This document shows, piece by piece, positions 42,409 through 54,400 of a stretch of 58,657 bases of DNA. The notes under the pieces are model-generated. The model did not search any database. It was not told where the DNA came from and worked only from the letters and a program-made list of their open reading frames with translations. Numbering within the stretch: the first letter of the stretch is position 1; each line of letters begins with the position of its first letter. Both the position numbers and the translations under genes were made by a program. This DNA is from Deltaproteobacteria bacterium (GTDB lineage Bacteria; Myxococcota; B64-G9), in assembly GCA_019314375.1 (NCBI GenBank), contig JAFCZJ010000013.1, positions 1-58,657 of the forward strand. The letters run 5' to 3'.

Positions 42409-45400
42409 ATGAGCCGCTATTCCAAAGCCAGGAAGTCATCGTTTCTTCTCGCCTGCGTCGTTCTCTTGTTGCTGGGCCAAACAGCCGGTGCGCAGGAGTT
42501 CATAGCCACGGCGGTCGGGGACTTTGATGGCGTGGCGGTTGTTGAGGTGGAGGGGAACTTTGACTCGGAACTGCCGGACGCCATGTCCCGCCGGGCCATG
42601 GTGATGCAAGCCTACTACGAGCAGCATGGGGACGACCTCGATTTCGTCTACGTCTTTTCCAATTTTGACTATGAGATGCCCACGGTCACGCTGGCGAACC
42701 GGCAGGCCAAAGCCCTTGCCTACTATGTTGGCGCGAAAAACCAGATATCGGGGATCGGCAAGCCCTTGTTCGACAACACATGGATCTTCGGCAGTCAGGG
42801 CCGACTTCAAGGTTACGTGGATGCCGGCAACGTGGATCGCCTGGTCACCTCACCTTACGAGGCAGCCTTTTCAGACACCATGAACCTCCTCAGCCACGAA
42901 TTGCTGCATCGATTCGGGGCATACGTTTCTTTTCTGGAAGACGGCACGCCCAGCGACAAGCTTCTGGGATCCACCGATCTGGGCGGCGAGACCCGCTGCC
43001 ACTGGAGCTTTTTGTTCGACTCCGGTGGCTCCACCCACTTCGGCAACCGCTGGCAGGATAACGGGGACGGAACCTTTACATCCTTGCCCAAGAATCGCTA
43101 CTTCGGCGCCCTCGACCTTTACCTGATGGGCCTCGCGGATGCGTCGGAAGTCCCACCCATGTTGCTCATCGACAACCCCGAAGTGGATCGAGAGCGCATG
43201 CCGGAGCCCTATGTCACCATCGCGGGCGTCCCACAAATCGTGACGATTGAAGACATCATCGCAGCCGAAGGTCCTCGCATGCCAGGCGTGGATCAGGCCC
43301 AGAAAAGTTTCCGTGTGGGCTTTGTTCTGGTCACCCGTCCCGGCGAGTTTTCAGGCCATGAGATCGCGGCCTTGAATGCCGTCGCGTCTCAGTGGACCCT
43401 GTGGTTTTCCGCCTTGACCAAGGGCATGGCCCAAATCGACGTGGGCGTCGTCACGCCCTCCGACCTGGCTGAAAACCCCGGCGCGGACGACCCGACAAGC
43501 GATCCACGGACCACGCCGCCGGAGATTCAACATGGCGTGGAGTGGCTTCTCGCGGCCCAGGAAAGCGATGGAAACTGGCAAGACAGCATCTTGAGTCAAG
43601 AGCGGGATACGGCGGAATCCATAATGGCCTTGGAGCGCTTTGCCGAAACCGAAATCCCCATCGAGAATGCAAAAGCCTGGCTTACAGGGAGAACCTTTCG
43701 CAATGCCGATTTCACGGCCCGACGCATCCTGGCGCTACGCGATCATGAAGACCTCGGTCAACTCCTCTCCGATCTGGCCGCCGCCCAAAACGCCGACGGG
43801 GGATGGGGCAGCAGCCCGGGTTATGCAAGCAATGCCTTGGACAGCGCCATGGTCTTGCGAGCACTTATTTCCGAAACCAGCACCTATTCCACCCCCATCG
43901 CTGAAGGTCTTGCCTATCTTCAGGCGCAACAAAGAGACGACGGGGGCTGGGGCCTGGGAAGCGCGAGCCAAGTCCTGGTAAGCGCCGAAGTGCTTTTCAG
44001 CCTGGAGCAATGCCGACCGATCCATGACGGGGATGCGGCCATCCAAAGTGGAAAAAACTACCTTCTCGGCATGCAGCGGCCGGACGGCGGCTTCGGCCAG
44101 ACCACAAGCCGCGTGGACGAGAGCGCTTTGGCGGTGATGTTTTTGTCCCTCCAGGGGCCGAGCACCGCGTTGACCCAGGCCAGCGACTACCTCTTGAGCC
44201 AACAGACCGAGGATGGCTCTTGGCGGGGGCGTTCTTTCATGACCGCTCTGGCCATCAGGGCCCTGCACATGGCGACCATCCAGCCCGACCTGACGATTCT
44301 GGCTTCGGAGGCAGTCCTCGATCCGCCCGCGATCACGAGTGTGCCGCAACAGGTCCAGTTGCGAGCGCTTGTCCGGAATACCGGTCAGACCGACGTGGCC
44401 AGTGCCGATGTGGCCTTGTACGCCGAGGCGATTGGCGAGGCTCAACTCATCGAGCGAAGAAGCATCGCCTTGCCCGGCGGCGCCGCGGTGGAACTCACGT
44501 TTGAATTGAGCATCGCCGAAGCGGTGGAGAAACGCTTCTACCTCGTGGTCGATCCGGATGACCTCGTGGCGGAGAGCAATGAGACGAACAACACCGTCTT
44601 GAAATTGCTTCTTCCGGAGACCAGTTACGATCTGGTGGCCGATGCCATCATGCTTTCCTCCTCGGAAGTCCATGCTTTGGATTCCGTCCAGTACACGGCG
44701 CGGATCAGCAACCGTGGCACAAGTGACGCCTCGGCTGTTCAACTCCGCATCTGGTGGGCGTCTTCCCAGGGCGTGGTCGAGTTGGCGTCCCCGGCGCTCG
44801 ATGTTCGGGCGGGCGGAATGGTGGAGTTCGCCGGCAGCTTCTCCGCCACCCAGGTCGGCCAGGACATGCCTATTAATATGCAAGTCGATCCGGCAAACCT
44901 GATCGCCGAGACTCACGAGGACAACAATCTGTTCTCGGCACCCCTGACTGTGTTGGCTGTCGACAAACCCAATCTGCTCGTCAGCCAGGGAGACATCCAG
45001 ATCAGCCCCGAGCCTGCGTTGCAGGGAGGCGATGCGCAGATCTCCATAACGGTTCACAACAACGGCGGGGCCGGGGCTGGCGCGTTTCTCGTGCGCTGCA
45101 GCGTGGTCGACCCCTTGGGGGCGACTTCTGTCATCGGCGAGCTGGGTGTGGCCCAGGTTGACGTCGGGGTGGCTGAGATCGTGGTTTTCCCCTGGAACCA
45201 AGTTGGGGCAAGCGGCGAGCACCAGATTTTGGTTGATGTGGATCCGGCCGGCAGCGTCGACGAAGTGCTCGAAACCGACAACCAGGAATTCCGCATGGTC
45301 GATGTCTTGAGCTTGGCGGATGTGGCGATTTCGACGGCCTCGATTCGACTTTCTCCGCCCGCTCCAGCAGATGGCGACACCGTGACGGTAGACGTCGACA

Positions 45401-48400
45401 TCCTGAATCTTGGGCAGCAGTCAGCCGGTCAGGTTCTTCTGCGCGTGAGCGAAGACGGAACAAGCGTATTCGAGGGGCGAGCGGCGGTAGTTGAAGGATT
45501 GGCGCAATCCACCTTGAGCTTCTTCTACGAAACAAGCGGCAAAACGGGACTACATCAGTTGTTGGTCGAGGTGGACCCGGATGGCGAGTTGACCGAGCTT
45601 CGAAAAGACAACAACCAGGCAACAGTTGCGTTTGCCGTGCAGGACGCCGACCTCTGGCTCAGCGACTACTACATTTCGCCCAATGGCGATGGGGTCCAGG
45701 ACGAGACCAACATGGGGTTCCGCCTGGACGTGGCCCAAGAGGTAAGTGCGGTCGTTGTCGACGAGGATGGGGAGCAGGCCAGAAAGATAGAAGAAGGGTA
45801 TTCGAATCCCGCTTCGGGTGGTCTGGTGACTTGGGACGGCAGAGCCGATCGCGGGCCGATCGTTGCTGATGGCAACTACGCAATGCAGGTCCAGGGAAGT
45901 GAACAGATCGTATTGGGCAGCCTGCCTGTTGTCGTGGACAACAATCGCTCGTCTTTGGTGGAGGCCCTTGAGACCAACTCCCTCCTAGCCAGCAACATGA
46001 CCTGCCTGTTGCCGAATGGCACCGTGCACTATCTTGAGGACGAGTCGGGGATTATTCTCCAGGTTACGAGTGCGGATAGCGACGCCCCTGAATACCCAAA
46101 GGGGATTTATCGGATTTCCCTTGATGGGCAGGATGTTCAGCGTCTCGACCCCTGGGATTGGGCGGACTACACATATGGCTACAAGGCCACGGCCGTATCG
46201 TTTGGCGGCAAGGTCGCCTTTGCTGTCGGACCGAGCTATCCAGCTTCTGAACTCTGGGTTGCAGACAGGGATGGCGGACTTGTCAAAATCCATGAGGGTT
46301 TTGCGGGAGCAGGTTACATCAAGTGGTCTACGGACGATCAATATGTTTCCGCTATTCTTGGCAACCCCGATGAACCCAGTTTGAGAGAGCTTTGGATCAT
46401 CAGCGCAAGCGGTGGTAGCAAGACCAAGGTCGCAGAATACGATGGAAGCTATTGGTACTATTCTGTTTACGAGTGGTCGCCGGCGCCGCATAGCTTGATC
46501 TATGCGGCGCTGGACGAACAAGGAGAAAAGAAGCTATGGGCTGTTGAACCAGGTGGCGAACCGCGTATTGTTCCACTCTCGGCAGAGCCTGTCTCCACTG
46601 TCTGGGACTGGGAGACCGTTGCGAAGGTTTGGATAGACGAGACGACAGTCGCCATGCGGCTCGACGATTCCTTAGCCCCTGACTGGTTGATCGACATCTC
46701 TCCTGCTTTCAGTCACCGTCAGTTTACAGGTGTCTCGGGACACATTTTCGGCGTGGCGGTTCAGCCAGGCCAGGAGCTGCTTGGCGTCGCATTTTGTGAC
46801 GAGGGGATTTCGCAGGGTCTGGCGCTTTGCTCTTTTGATGGCTCATGTCAGATTCTTTCTGAGTGGCCCGCAGGTGAATTTTGCATTCTCGATGGCCCCT
46901 ACTGGTCCCCCGACGGAACCAAGCTGGCCGTTTACGATGCGATCCACAACCCCATTGACGCGCTATTCACAGATACAGCCCTTATTATTCACGACATGGT
47001 TTCAAGTCAGGACTTGATGATTCCGGTAGGGTACGGCTGGCTATACTCCGATGGTTGGCCGGAAGTCTATTTTCATTGGCTGGCAGACAGCAATTCCTTC
47101 CTTGCTAGTTTTTCTGAGGTGGAGCTGCCCAGCAAAGCCACCAGTACAACATCTTCGGGAAGCATGAATCTGTATAATCTGGAAGACGGAAGCCATATTC
47201 CTCTTCCCATTGATGGCTATCTGGAGGCGGTGTCCACCACTGGGCGCATTCTGTACATGAGCCAGTATCCAAGCCAAGACAGCCCCTGCTACGGCAGGGG
47301 TTACTCGGATATCCTCGCAGTACGTTCCCTGCTCAACCTGACTGCCGAACTGAGCACGCGCAAGGTAAACGACGGCATCGAGTTGTCCGGCATCGCCGCG
47401 GATCTCAACTTCGACAGCTACTGGCTGGAATACGCACCCAAGAGCGCACCGGAGCAGTGGACTGCCATCGGGACGCATGTCCCAAGCCCAGTGCTTCAGG
47501 AAACTTTCACGACCTGGGTGCCGCCCGAAGAGGGTGAGTATTTGGTGCGCCTTACGGTCAAGGATCTGGCTGGCAATGAAAAATGGGACCGGGTGAGGGT
47601 CAGTTGGGGGCGGAACGCCAGCGTGACCGATTTTGAGTTGGCGGAGCGTTACTTTTCGCCGAATGCGGACGGAATCAAGGACCAGGCTGAGCTCAGCTAT
47701 CGCGTTTTGGAGCCAGTTCATTTTGAAGTCTTGATCAGATACAGTGACGATCGCCTGGTACGGCAGATCCAGAAGAGCTATGCCCAAGCTGGTCCTGACA
47801 TCCTGACCTGGGATGGTCGGGATGAGTCGGGACTGATTGCAGCGGATGGGGCTTACACCATCGAGTTGCTGGGCAATGAGTTCGAGGTCGTCTTGGACGC
47901 GAGCTACCCGGATATCCTGGTCGCTCTTGCGCCAATCAGGCAAGTTGTCGAAGGATTGCGGCAGAACCTGTTTTCCGAAATCGAAGGCTCGATCATCGAT
48001 GAGAACTTAGACGCCTGGCGGATTGAGTACGGCCTTGGCGAAAACCCGACGGACTGGACTCTTCGAACACAGCAACTTGGTGACCCAGTGTTGCCAACCC
48101 TGAATCGCATCTACTTCGAAGAATTCGGCACGATGATCGGCATGAAATTCCGCCTAGTGGCTGAGGACCTTGCCGGCAACCGCAGCGTTAATGATCTGGG
48201 TTTCCTCGAAGACGCGGTAGTGGCAATCGAACTAAATCATCCTGACGGCTATGCCTACCCCATCGGAGTTGTTCGCGGCGCAGGCGGTCAATTCATCTCC
48301 AGCAATTCACCCCCCATCGGCCCTGAGCTTGCCTTGCCCGGCCTGCACCAAGTGCGCGCCGTCTGCACCTCGCGGGTGCCCATCGCGCTCGCGAACGTCC

Positions 48401-51400
48401 AGATGTGGGTAAACGGGCAGTGGCAGGACGGTCCGGATCTCATCGCGCCCGAAGGCGGCGGCATGTGGCTACAGTGGGACAACAGCTACCTCGAACCCGG
48501 CCAGGTAAAAGCCCTTCGCGTGCGCATCTTCGATACGGACGGCACGGAGCGCCACTCCAACGCGATCTTTTTCGAAGACCTCTTCGGCCTGCACTATGAG
48601 TGCGGCACCGGCAACTGGCAGGCCTGGTCTAACCTGGACGGCCTCTTCGAGCCGGTCTGCGTGCTCGCCATGGAAATCAAAAGCGCCTCGGATTCAGCCT
48701 ACGCCGAATGGCTTGCCTACCAGACACTTGACGCAAGCGCGGGCGATCCCTTGCCCGAAGGCGATTTTGCAGTCCCACTTCCGACCGGGTTGATAGACGG
48801 TGACAAATACAGCCTGCGTTTGCATGCCATGGGCTACGATGGCGGCGAGTACTTCTCCAGCGAGCTTCCCTTCACCTATCCGCCCACCTGCCAAAGATTC
48901 AAATCCTTGGGGCTAGAAATATCTGTCACTTATTTGACCGCCGAATGCAACATGCGCTCGGAAGGTGTCGCGATCAATAAAAGTTTGATTGAATATAGTG
49001 CCGGCACGGGTACCTTGCAGGGGGTCTTTACCGGAGACGAGTGGATCAGCATCAGTGACGGGGTTTATAGTTTCGAACCCATCGAGCTGACCTATTATCT
49101 CGACCTGGGCCAGGGGGAGACCCCCATCGCCCACCTGGATCTTCAGGCTTCTCCCTCGGGGCTTATCCATCTTGACACCCGACAGATGCCGGAAGGCCGC
49201 CATCCCCTCCGGGCTGTTTTGTCTTGTCGCATCGATAGGGTGCCATACGAAATTGAGGGCGCTGCCACGCTGCTTGTAGATCATACGCTGCCTCAGGCGA
49301 ATTTCACATGGCCCACGGAGGGGGCAAGGGTCTGCGCCGGGTATGTTTTCGAGCCACCATTTTCCGACCATGAGGGCATTCGGGTCAGCGGGATCGTTCA
49401 AGATGCCACCACCACGACCTACGAACTCTTCTGGGGTCGTCCGTCCCAGCCTGAATCGTTAAATTCCGCCCAGACCAAGAACATACGTTGCAATCCGTTT
49501 TTCTGTCCGATAATCGGCTTCTCCACCACAGACCTCATCGGCAACTGGCTTATTGGCAACTTCTTCCCTTCGGACCTGTTCCTACGCCTAGAAGTCCGCG
49601 ACGAGGCAGGCAACATGCGCTGCAACGATGTTCACTTCGAACTCGACAATCACGCCGCGATTCTCCTGACCTCCAACTACAGGGTCTTCTCCCCAAACGG
49701 TGACGGCCGCTTCGATGACCTGGTCTTGAACTACAACATGGAAGAGCCTGTGTCTTTGGACGTCACGGTCTATGAGGGTGCAATTGACGTGGAAGACCCT
49801 CAGCCCCTGCGCAGTTTGGCTTTTGGTCTGACGGCTTCAGCGGGTCATGATTGGTTGATCTGGGACGGTCGAGCCGATGACGGGACTTTGGTCGCAGATG
49901 GCATCTATCACGTCACATTCGAGGCCCAGGACGACTGCGACAATGTAAATTCTGTGTCGGTCGAAGTCATCGTGGACAACACGCCTCCGGCGCTGGCCAT
50001 TGCGCATCCCGCCTCAGGACCTTATCTGGGCACCATTTTTGAGGTCGTGGGCAGTGTTGATGATGAGCATTTCGCAAGTTATCAACTCATGCTTTCAGGG
50101 CAATCCATGCCCATTCACGTGGGCACCCAGCCCGTCGAAAACGACGTCCTGGGCGTCTGGAATGCCCTTGGGCTCTCGGGTCTCCAGGTCTTGGAGTTGT
50201 ACGCGGAAGACGCGGTGGGCAATCAATCCTCGACCCAGGTGCAACTCGACCTCACCCTGGTGGACGGCCTGTTCGCCGCGGCCGAGGCGACGCCACGCCT
50301 CTTTTCCCCCAATGGCGACGGCCGGAAGGACAGCGTCAACCTTTCCTTCGAGTTGCTTCATGATAGCCAGGTCCGCTTGGCTGTCTTGGACGCGGCATCC
50401 CAGGAAGTGTGGTCCGCGGAGCTGGGCCCTCTGGGCCCCGGTGTCCATGGATTTGTGTGGGATGGCCATGATAGCGCCGGGCTGCCTCTGTCCGACGGGG
50501 AGGTTACCCTCTCCTTTACCGCCAACATGAGCGCGCAACCTGAAGTCAGCCACGAGTTGGAACTGAGCCTGGTCCTCGATACCATCAAGCCCGAGATTCT
50601 GTTGAGCCAGCCCCTGCCCGAGGTCTGTGCACCCGGTAGTTTGGATGTAGTTGGGACTCTGCAAGATGAGCATTTGGCGTCCTACGGCATCAGTCAGCAC
50701 TTGTTGCCCGAGGGCGAAGAAGTGCTTATCGCCCAGGGCAATCAGTCCCGCGTGGATTATGACTTTGGACGATTGCAGGGTTTGGCGGACGGCTCTTACG
50801 AGATTCTGGCCAGCGCCGAAGACCTGGCTGGAAACACCCAAAGCATCCAGGTCCCCTTCCTGGCGGACAGCACGCCGCCCGAGGTCCAGCTCGTCTCGCC
50901 GGAGAATGAAGCACTCTTGGGTGCGGCGCTCCCCGCGCTTGTGCCCGAGGCCAGGACCAACGAGGCAAATCCGAGCACCTGGACTCTGCGACTGGCGCCA
51001 GGCGCTCAGGCGGAAGACGGTTGGACAACGCTTGCCACGGGCCTCGGTTCTCCAGACTCGGCGCTGCCCCCATTGGATGTCTCCGCGCTCGCGGACGGCA
51101 TCTATACCTTGTCCTTGCTGGTGACGGACTGCGCCGCCTGGGAGGCCGAATCACAAAAGACCGTGACGGTGGACAACACGCCGCCCGTTCTTGCTATTAC
51201 CCAGCCCGTTGCGGATGGCTATGTCACGGGTGCCATGGAAATCCTGGGCACCGTGCAAGACGAACACCTGACATCCTACGAATTGCATCTGTCTCATGGG
51301 TCTTGCGCAACGGCAAATCAATGGACCAGCCTGGGGCGTTACACGAGCAATGTCCAAGATGCCAAACTCGGTTCTCTGGCTGCTTTCGGGGCTGATGGTC

Positions 51401-54400
51401 CCTATTGCCTGCGTCTGAGCGCTACGGATCGAGCCACCAACGTCGATGCGTTGAGCATCGGGTTCACCTTGGATCGCCAGCCTCCCGCGGCCTGTGTGTT
51501 GACCGGGACCCTGGAAAATGGCAACCAAGCGGCTCTGTCCTGGACGGCTCCGGCGGATACGGATCTGGCGGGGTATCGGCTTTATCGCAACGGCCAGGCC
51601 TTGAATGACTCACTGCACGCCGAGAGGGACTGGAGCGATCCCGACCTGGCGGAAGGGGATTACATCTACACCGTCAGAGCTCTTGACCTGGCCGGCTGGG
51701 AGAGCGAGCCATCCAACGAAGTGAGCTTGAGGGTGGACCTGAGCCCTCCGACCGTGGCCATCGAATCCCCGCTGGACATGGCCACCGTCAGCGATCTCGT
51801 TCGTATTCGAGGCACGGCTCATGCCGAGGACCTGAAGCAGTACAGCTTGTCTGTGGGCGAGGGGCCGGCGCCGAGCGACTGGAGCATCATTCGCCAGTCT
51901 CCGCTTCCGGTCGAGCATGAGGAATTGGCTGTTTGGGATAGCCTGTGGAACGCGGATGGGCTTTACACGTTCAAGCTGGAAGCCGAGGACTTCACCGGCA
52001 ACAGGGGCAGCGTGGAACGCGCCGTTCTGCTGGACAACACGCCTCCCGCGGCGCCTGTGCTGAGCTATGCGACGCCGAGCGCCGCGAACGTGGATCTGGG
52101 TTGGGAGGCCAACAGCGAGCTCGACCTGGCGGGTTACCTGGTTTATCGCAATGGACGACTTGTTAACGTGGATATGTTGGTCGTCGGCGACCTCGGCCCC
52201 TACGTCATTGTCGCCACAATCTTTTCGGACGCCGACGTGCCCGACGGAACCTTTGATTACAGCATCGTGGCCATGGACGAAGCGGGCAACGAAAGCGAGC
52301 ATTCCAACAGCATCCAGGTCATCATCGACAATCGAACGCCTCAGGCCATCATCGTGGAACCGGCGGAGTCCACGCGCTTCGAACAAGGAATCTCGGTTCG
52401 AGCCGAATGCCCCGACCAGGACTTGGCGGGGGTTCAGTTCCAGTTTGCCCCCGAGGCGAGCAGCACCTGGGTCGACCTGGGTACGCCCATGCCGTCTGGG
52501 GCGTTGAGTATCTATCTCGATCCCCAGAGTCTTGGATGGAGCTTCGGGACCTATCGCCTCAGGGCCGTGGCGACGGATGACAACGGCAACAGCGACCCGG
52601 CACCCGCGGAAGTCAGCATTGAGTTCACCGACCTGGACCCCCCGGAAGCGCCAGTCGGATTGACCGGATTGGTAAATGAGGATCAGGTGCAGCTGAGTTG
52701 GACACCCAATGTAGACCCCGAGGGAGACCTGGCGGGTTACTACTTATATCACTACGAATATCAGTATCCCGAAGGATGGGATTTCTATCTCTTTGAAAAC
52801 GATCTTCTCGTCGAACCGCATTTCCTCGTCACTTACCTGGGGGACGGCACTCATCGCTTCATCGTCAAAGCGCTGGATACCTACGGAAACCTCAGCCAGG
52901 GGTCGGAGGAGGTGTCCGTTCGGATTTACAAGCCGGTTCTGTGGCAGCCCGAATCGCCTACGATTGCCGACCAGATCGAGGTCAGTGGCTACGGCGCGAC
53001 AGCCTTCTCCTCCATGGCCGTGGCCACGGACACGGAGGGCAACATCAGTCGCGGGTCTTCCAGTGTGACGGTGCAGAAGTCGCAAGCGCCCGCAGCTCCG
53101 AGCAATTTTCATGGAAATGGATGGGAGTCCTACGTTTCGCTGTACTGGGACGCCAACCCCGAGCCGGACGTAGTGGGTTATTACCTGTATCGAGACGGAG
53201 CTCTTCTCAACGACACCAGCTCCGTCGGGTCGGGCACGACCAATGCCTCGGTCAATTCCTCATATTCGAGCAAAGCTTTCGATGGTATCTACTCCTCATA
53301 CTGGTACACGCCAAGGACTTATGGTGGCTCCTTCTATCCTCAGTGGTGGAGCCTGACCTTCGATGGACCAACCACTGTCAACAAAATCACCATCAATTGG
53401 ACCACGGATCTGTCCTATGTCTGCGCGGCGGAAGACTATGAGGTCCAGGTTTTGCAGGCTGGAGAATGGGTCCCCGTGGAGAGCGTCGTGGGCAACACCT
53501 CGACCACAAACCAAATCGAGTTCGGCAGTCCCGCCGCGGCAGACGCCATTCGTATTTACATGACCAAGCAGCTTCGTGACGACTACTACGCCCAAATTCA
53601 ACTCCGCGAAGTCGACGTATACGCACGTGTCCCCATTACAGCCACGCACTTCTATGACTACGATTTGGAGTCTGGTCCCTATACCTATGAGCTGACCGCC
53701 TTGAACGGGAATGGCTTGGAGAGCCCTCCGGCAGGGCCTCTGACGCTCATCGTCGGGGACAAGGAGCCCCCTGCCGCGCCCTTGGACCTGGCGGCGGTGG
53801 CGAGCGGGGCGAATATTTCACTGACCTGGACGGCCAACACGGAAGAGGATCTGACTGGATATCGGGTCTATCGGCAAACCGCCTCCGGCTGGATCCAGCT
53901 CAATTCAGAGTTGCTGGGGAGCCCGGGCTACATCGACATGGGCCTGGCCAACGGAACATATTTTTACCAGGTAACCGCAGTGGACACGAACACCAACGAG
54001 AGCGTGCCTTCGGCGCCTGCCGGCGCGACCATCGACCAGTCATTGCCCGAAGCGCCAAGCAACTTGCTGGCGAGCGCCTTGCCCGCCGGGGGAGGCATCG
54101 GTCTTTGCTGGGAGGGCACAGCCGCATCCTACAGGCTATACCGGGCCGATGTCAGCGGCGGGCCATACACCCTTGCAGCAGACGAACTGTCGAGCCTGTG
54201 CCATGACGACAGCGGCCTGGTGAATGGTCAGGCCTATTATTACGTGGTGACCGCCAAGGACGCCTACGGCAACGAAAGCGCGCATTCCAACGAAGCATCG
54301 GCCATCTGCGCGGATAGCCTGGCGCCTGCAACGCCGGTCCTGAGTATTCCTACAACGAGCGGAACCCCCATCAACCTGACCCGGAATGCCACGGATGTCG

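Noticed and set aside
42297..42527. 76-codon frame with a purine-rich GGAGGTGGAGGAG before an internal ATG, overlapping the start of the giant gene
   Set aside because: The encoded sequence has no protein-like features and most of it is out of phase with the signal peptide of the giant protein. It might be a translated leader, but I have no evidence.
43735..45222. 495-codon minus-strand frame
   Set aside because: Antisense of the toroid and CARDB part of the giant gene, which has coherent domain sequence on the plus strand.
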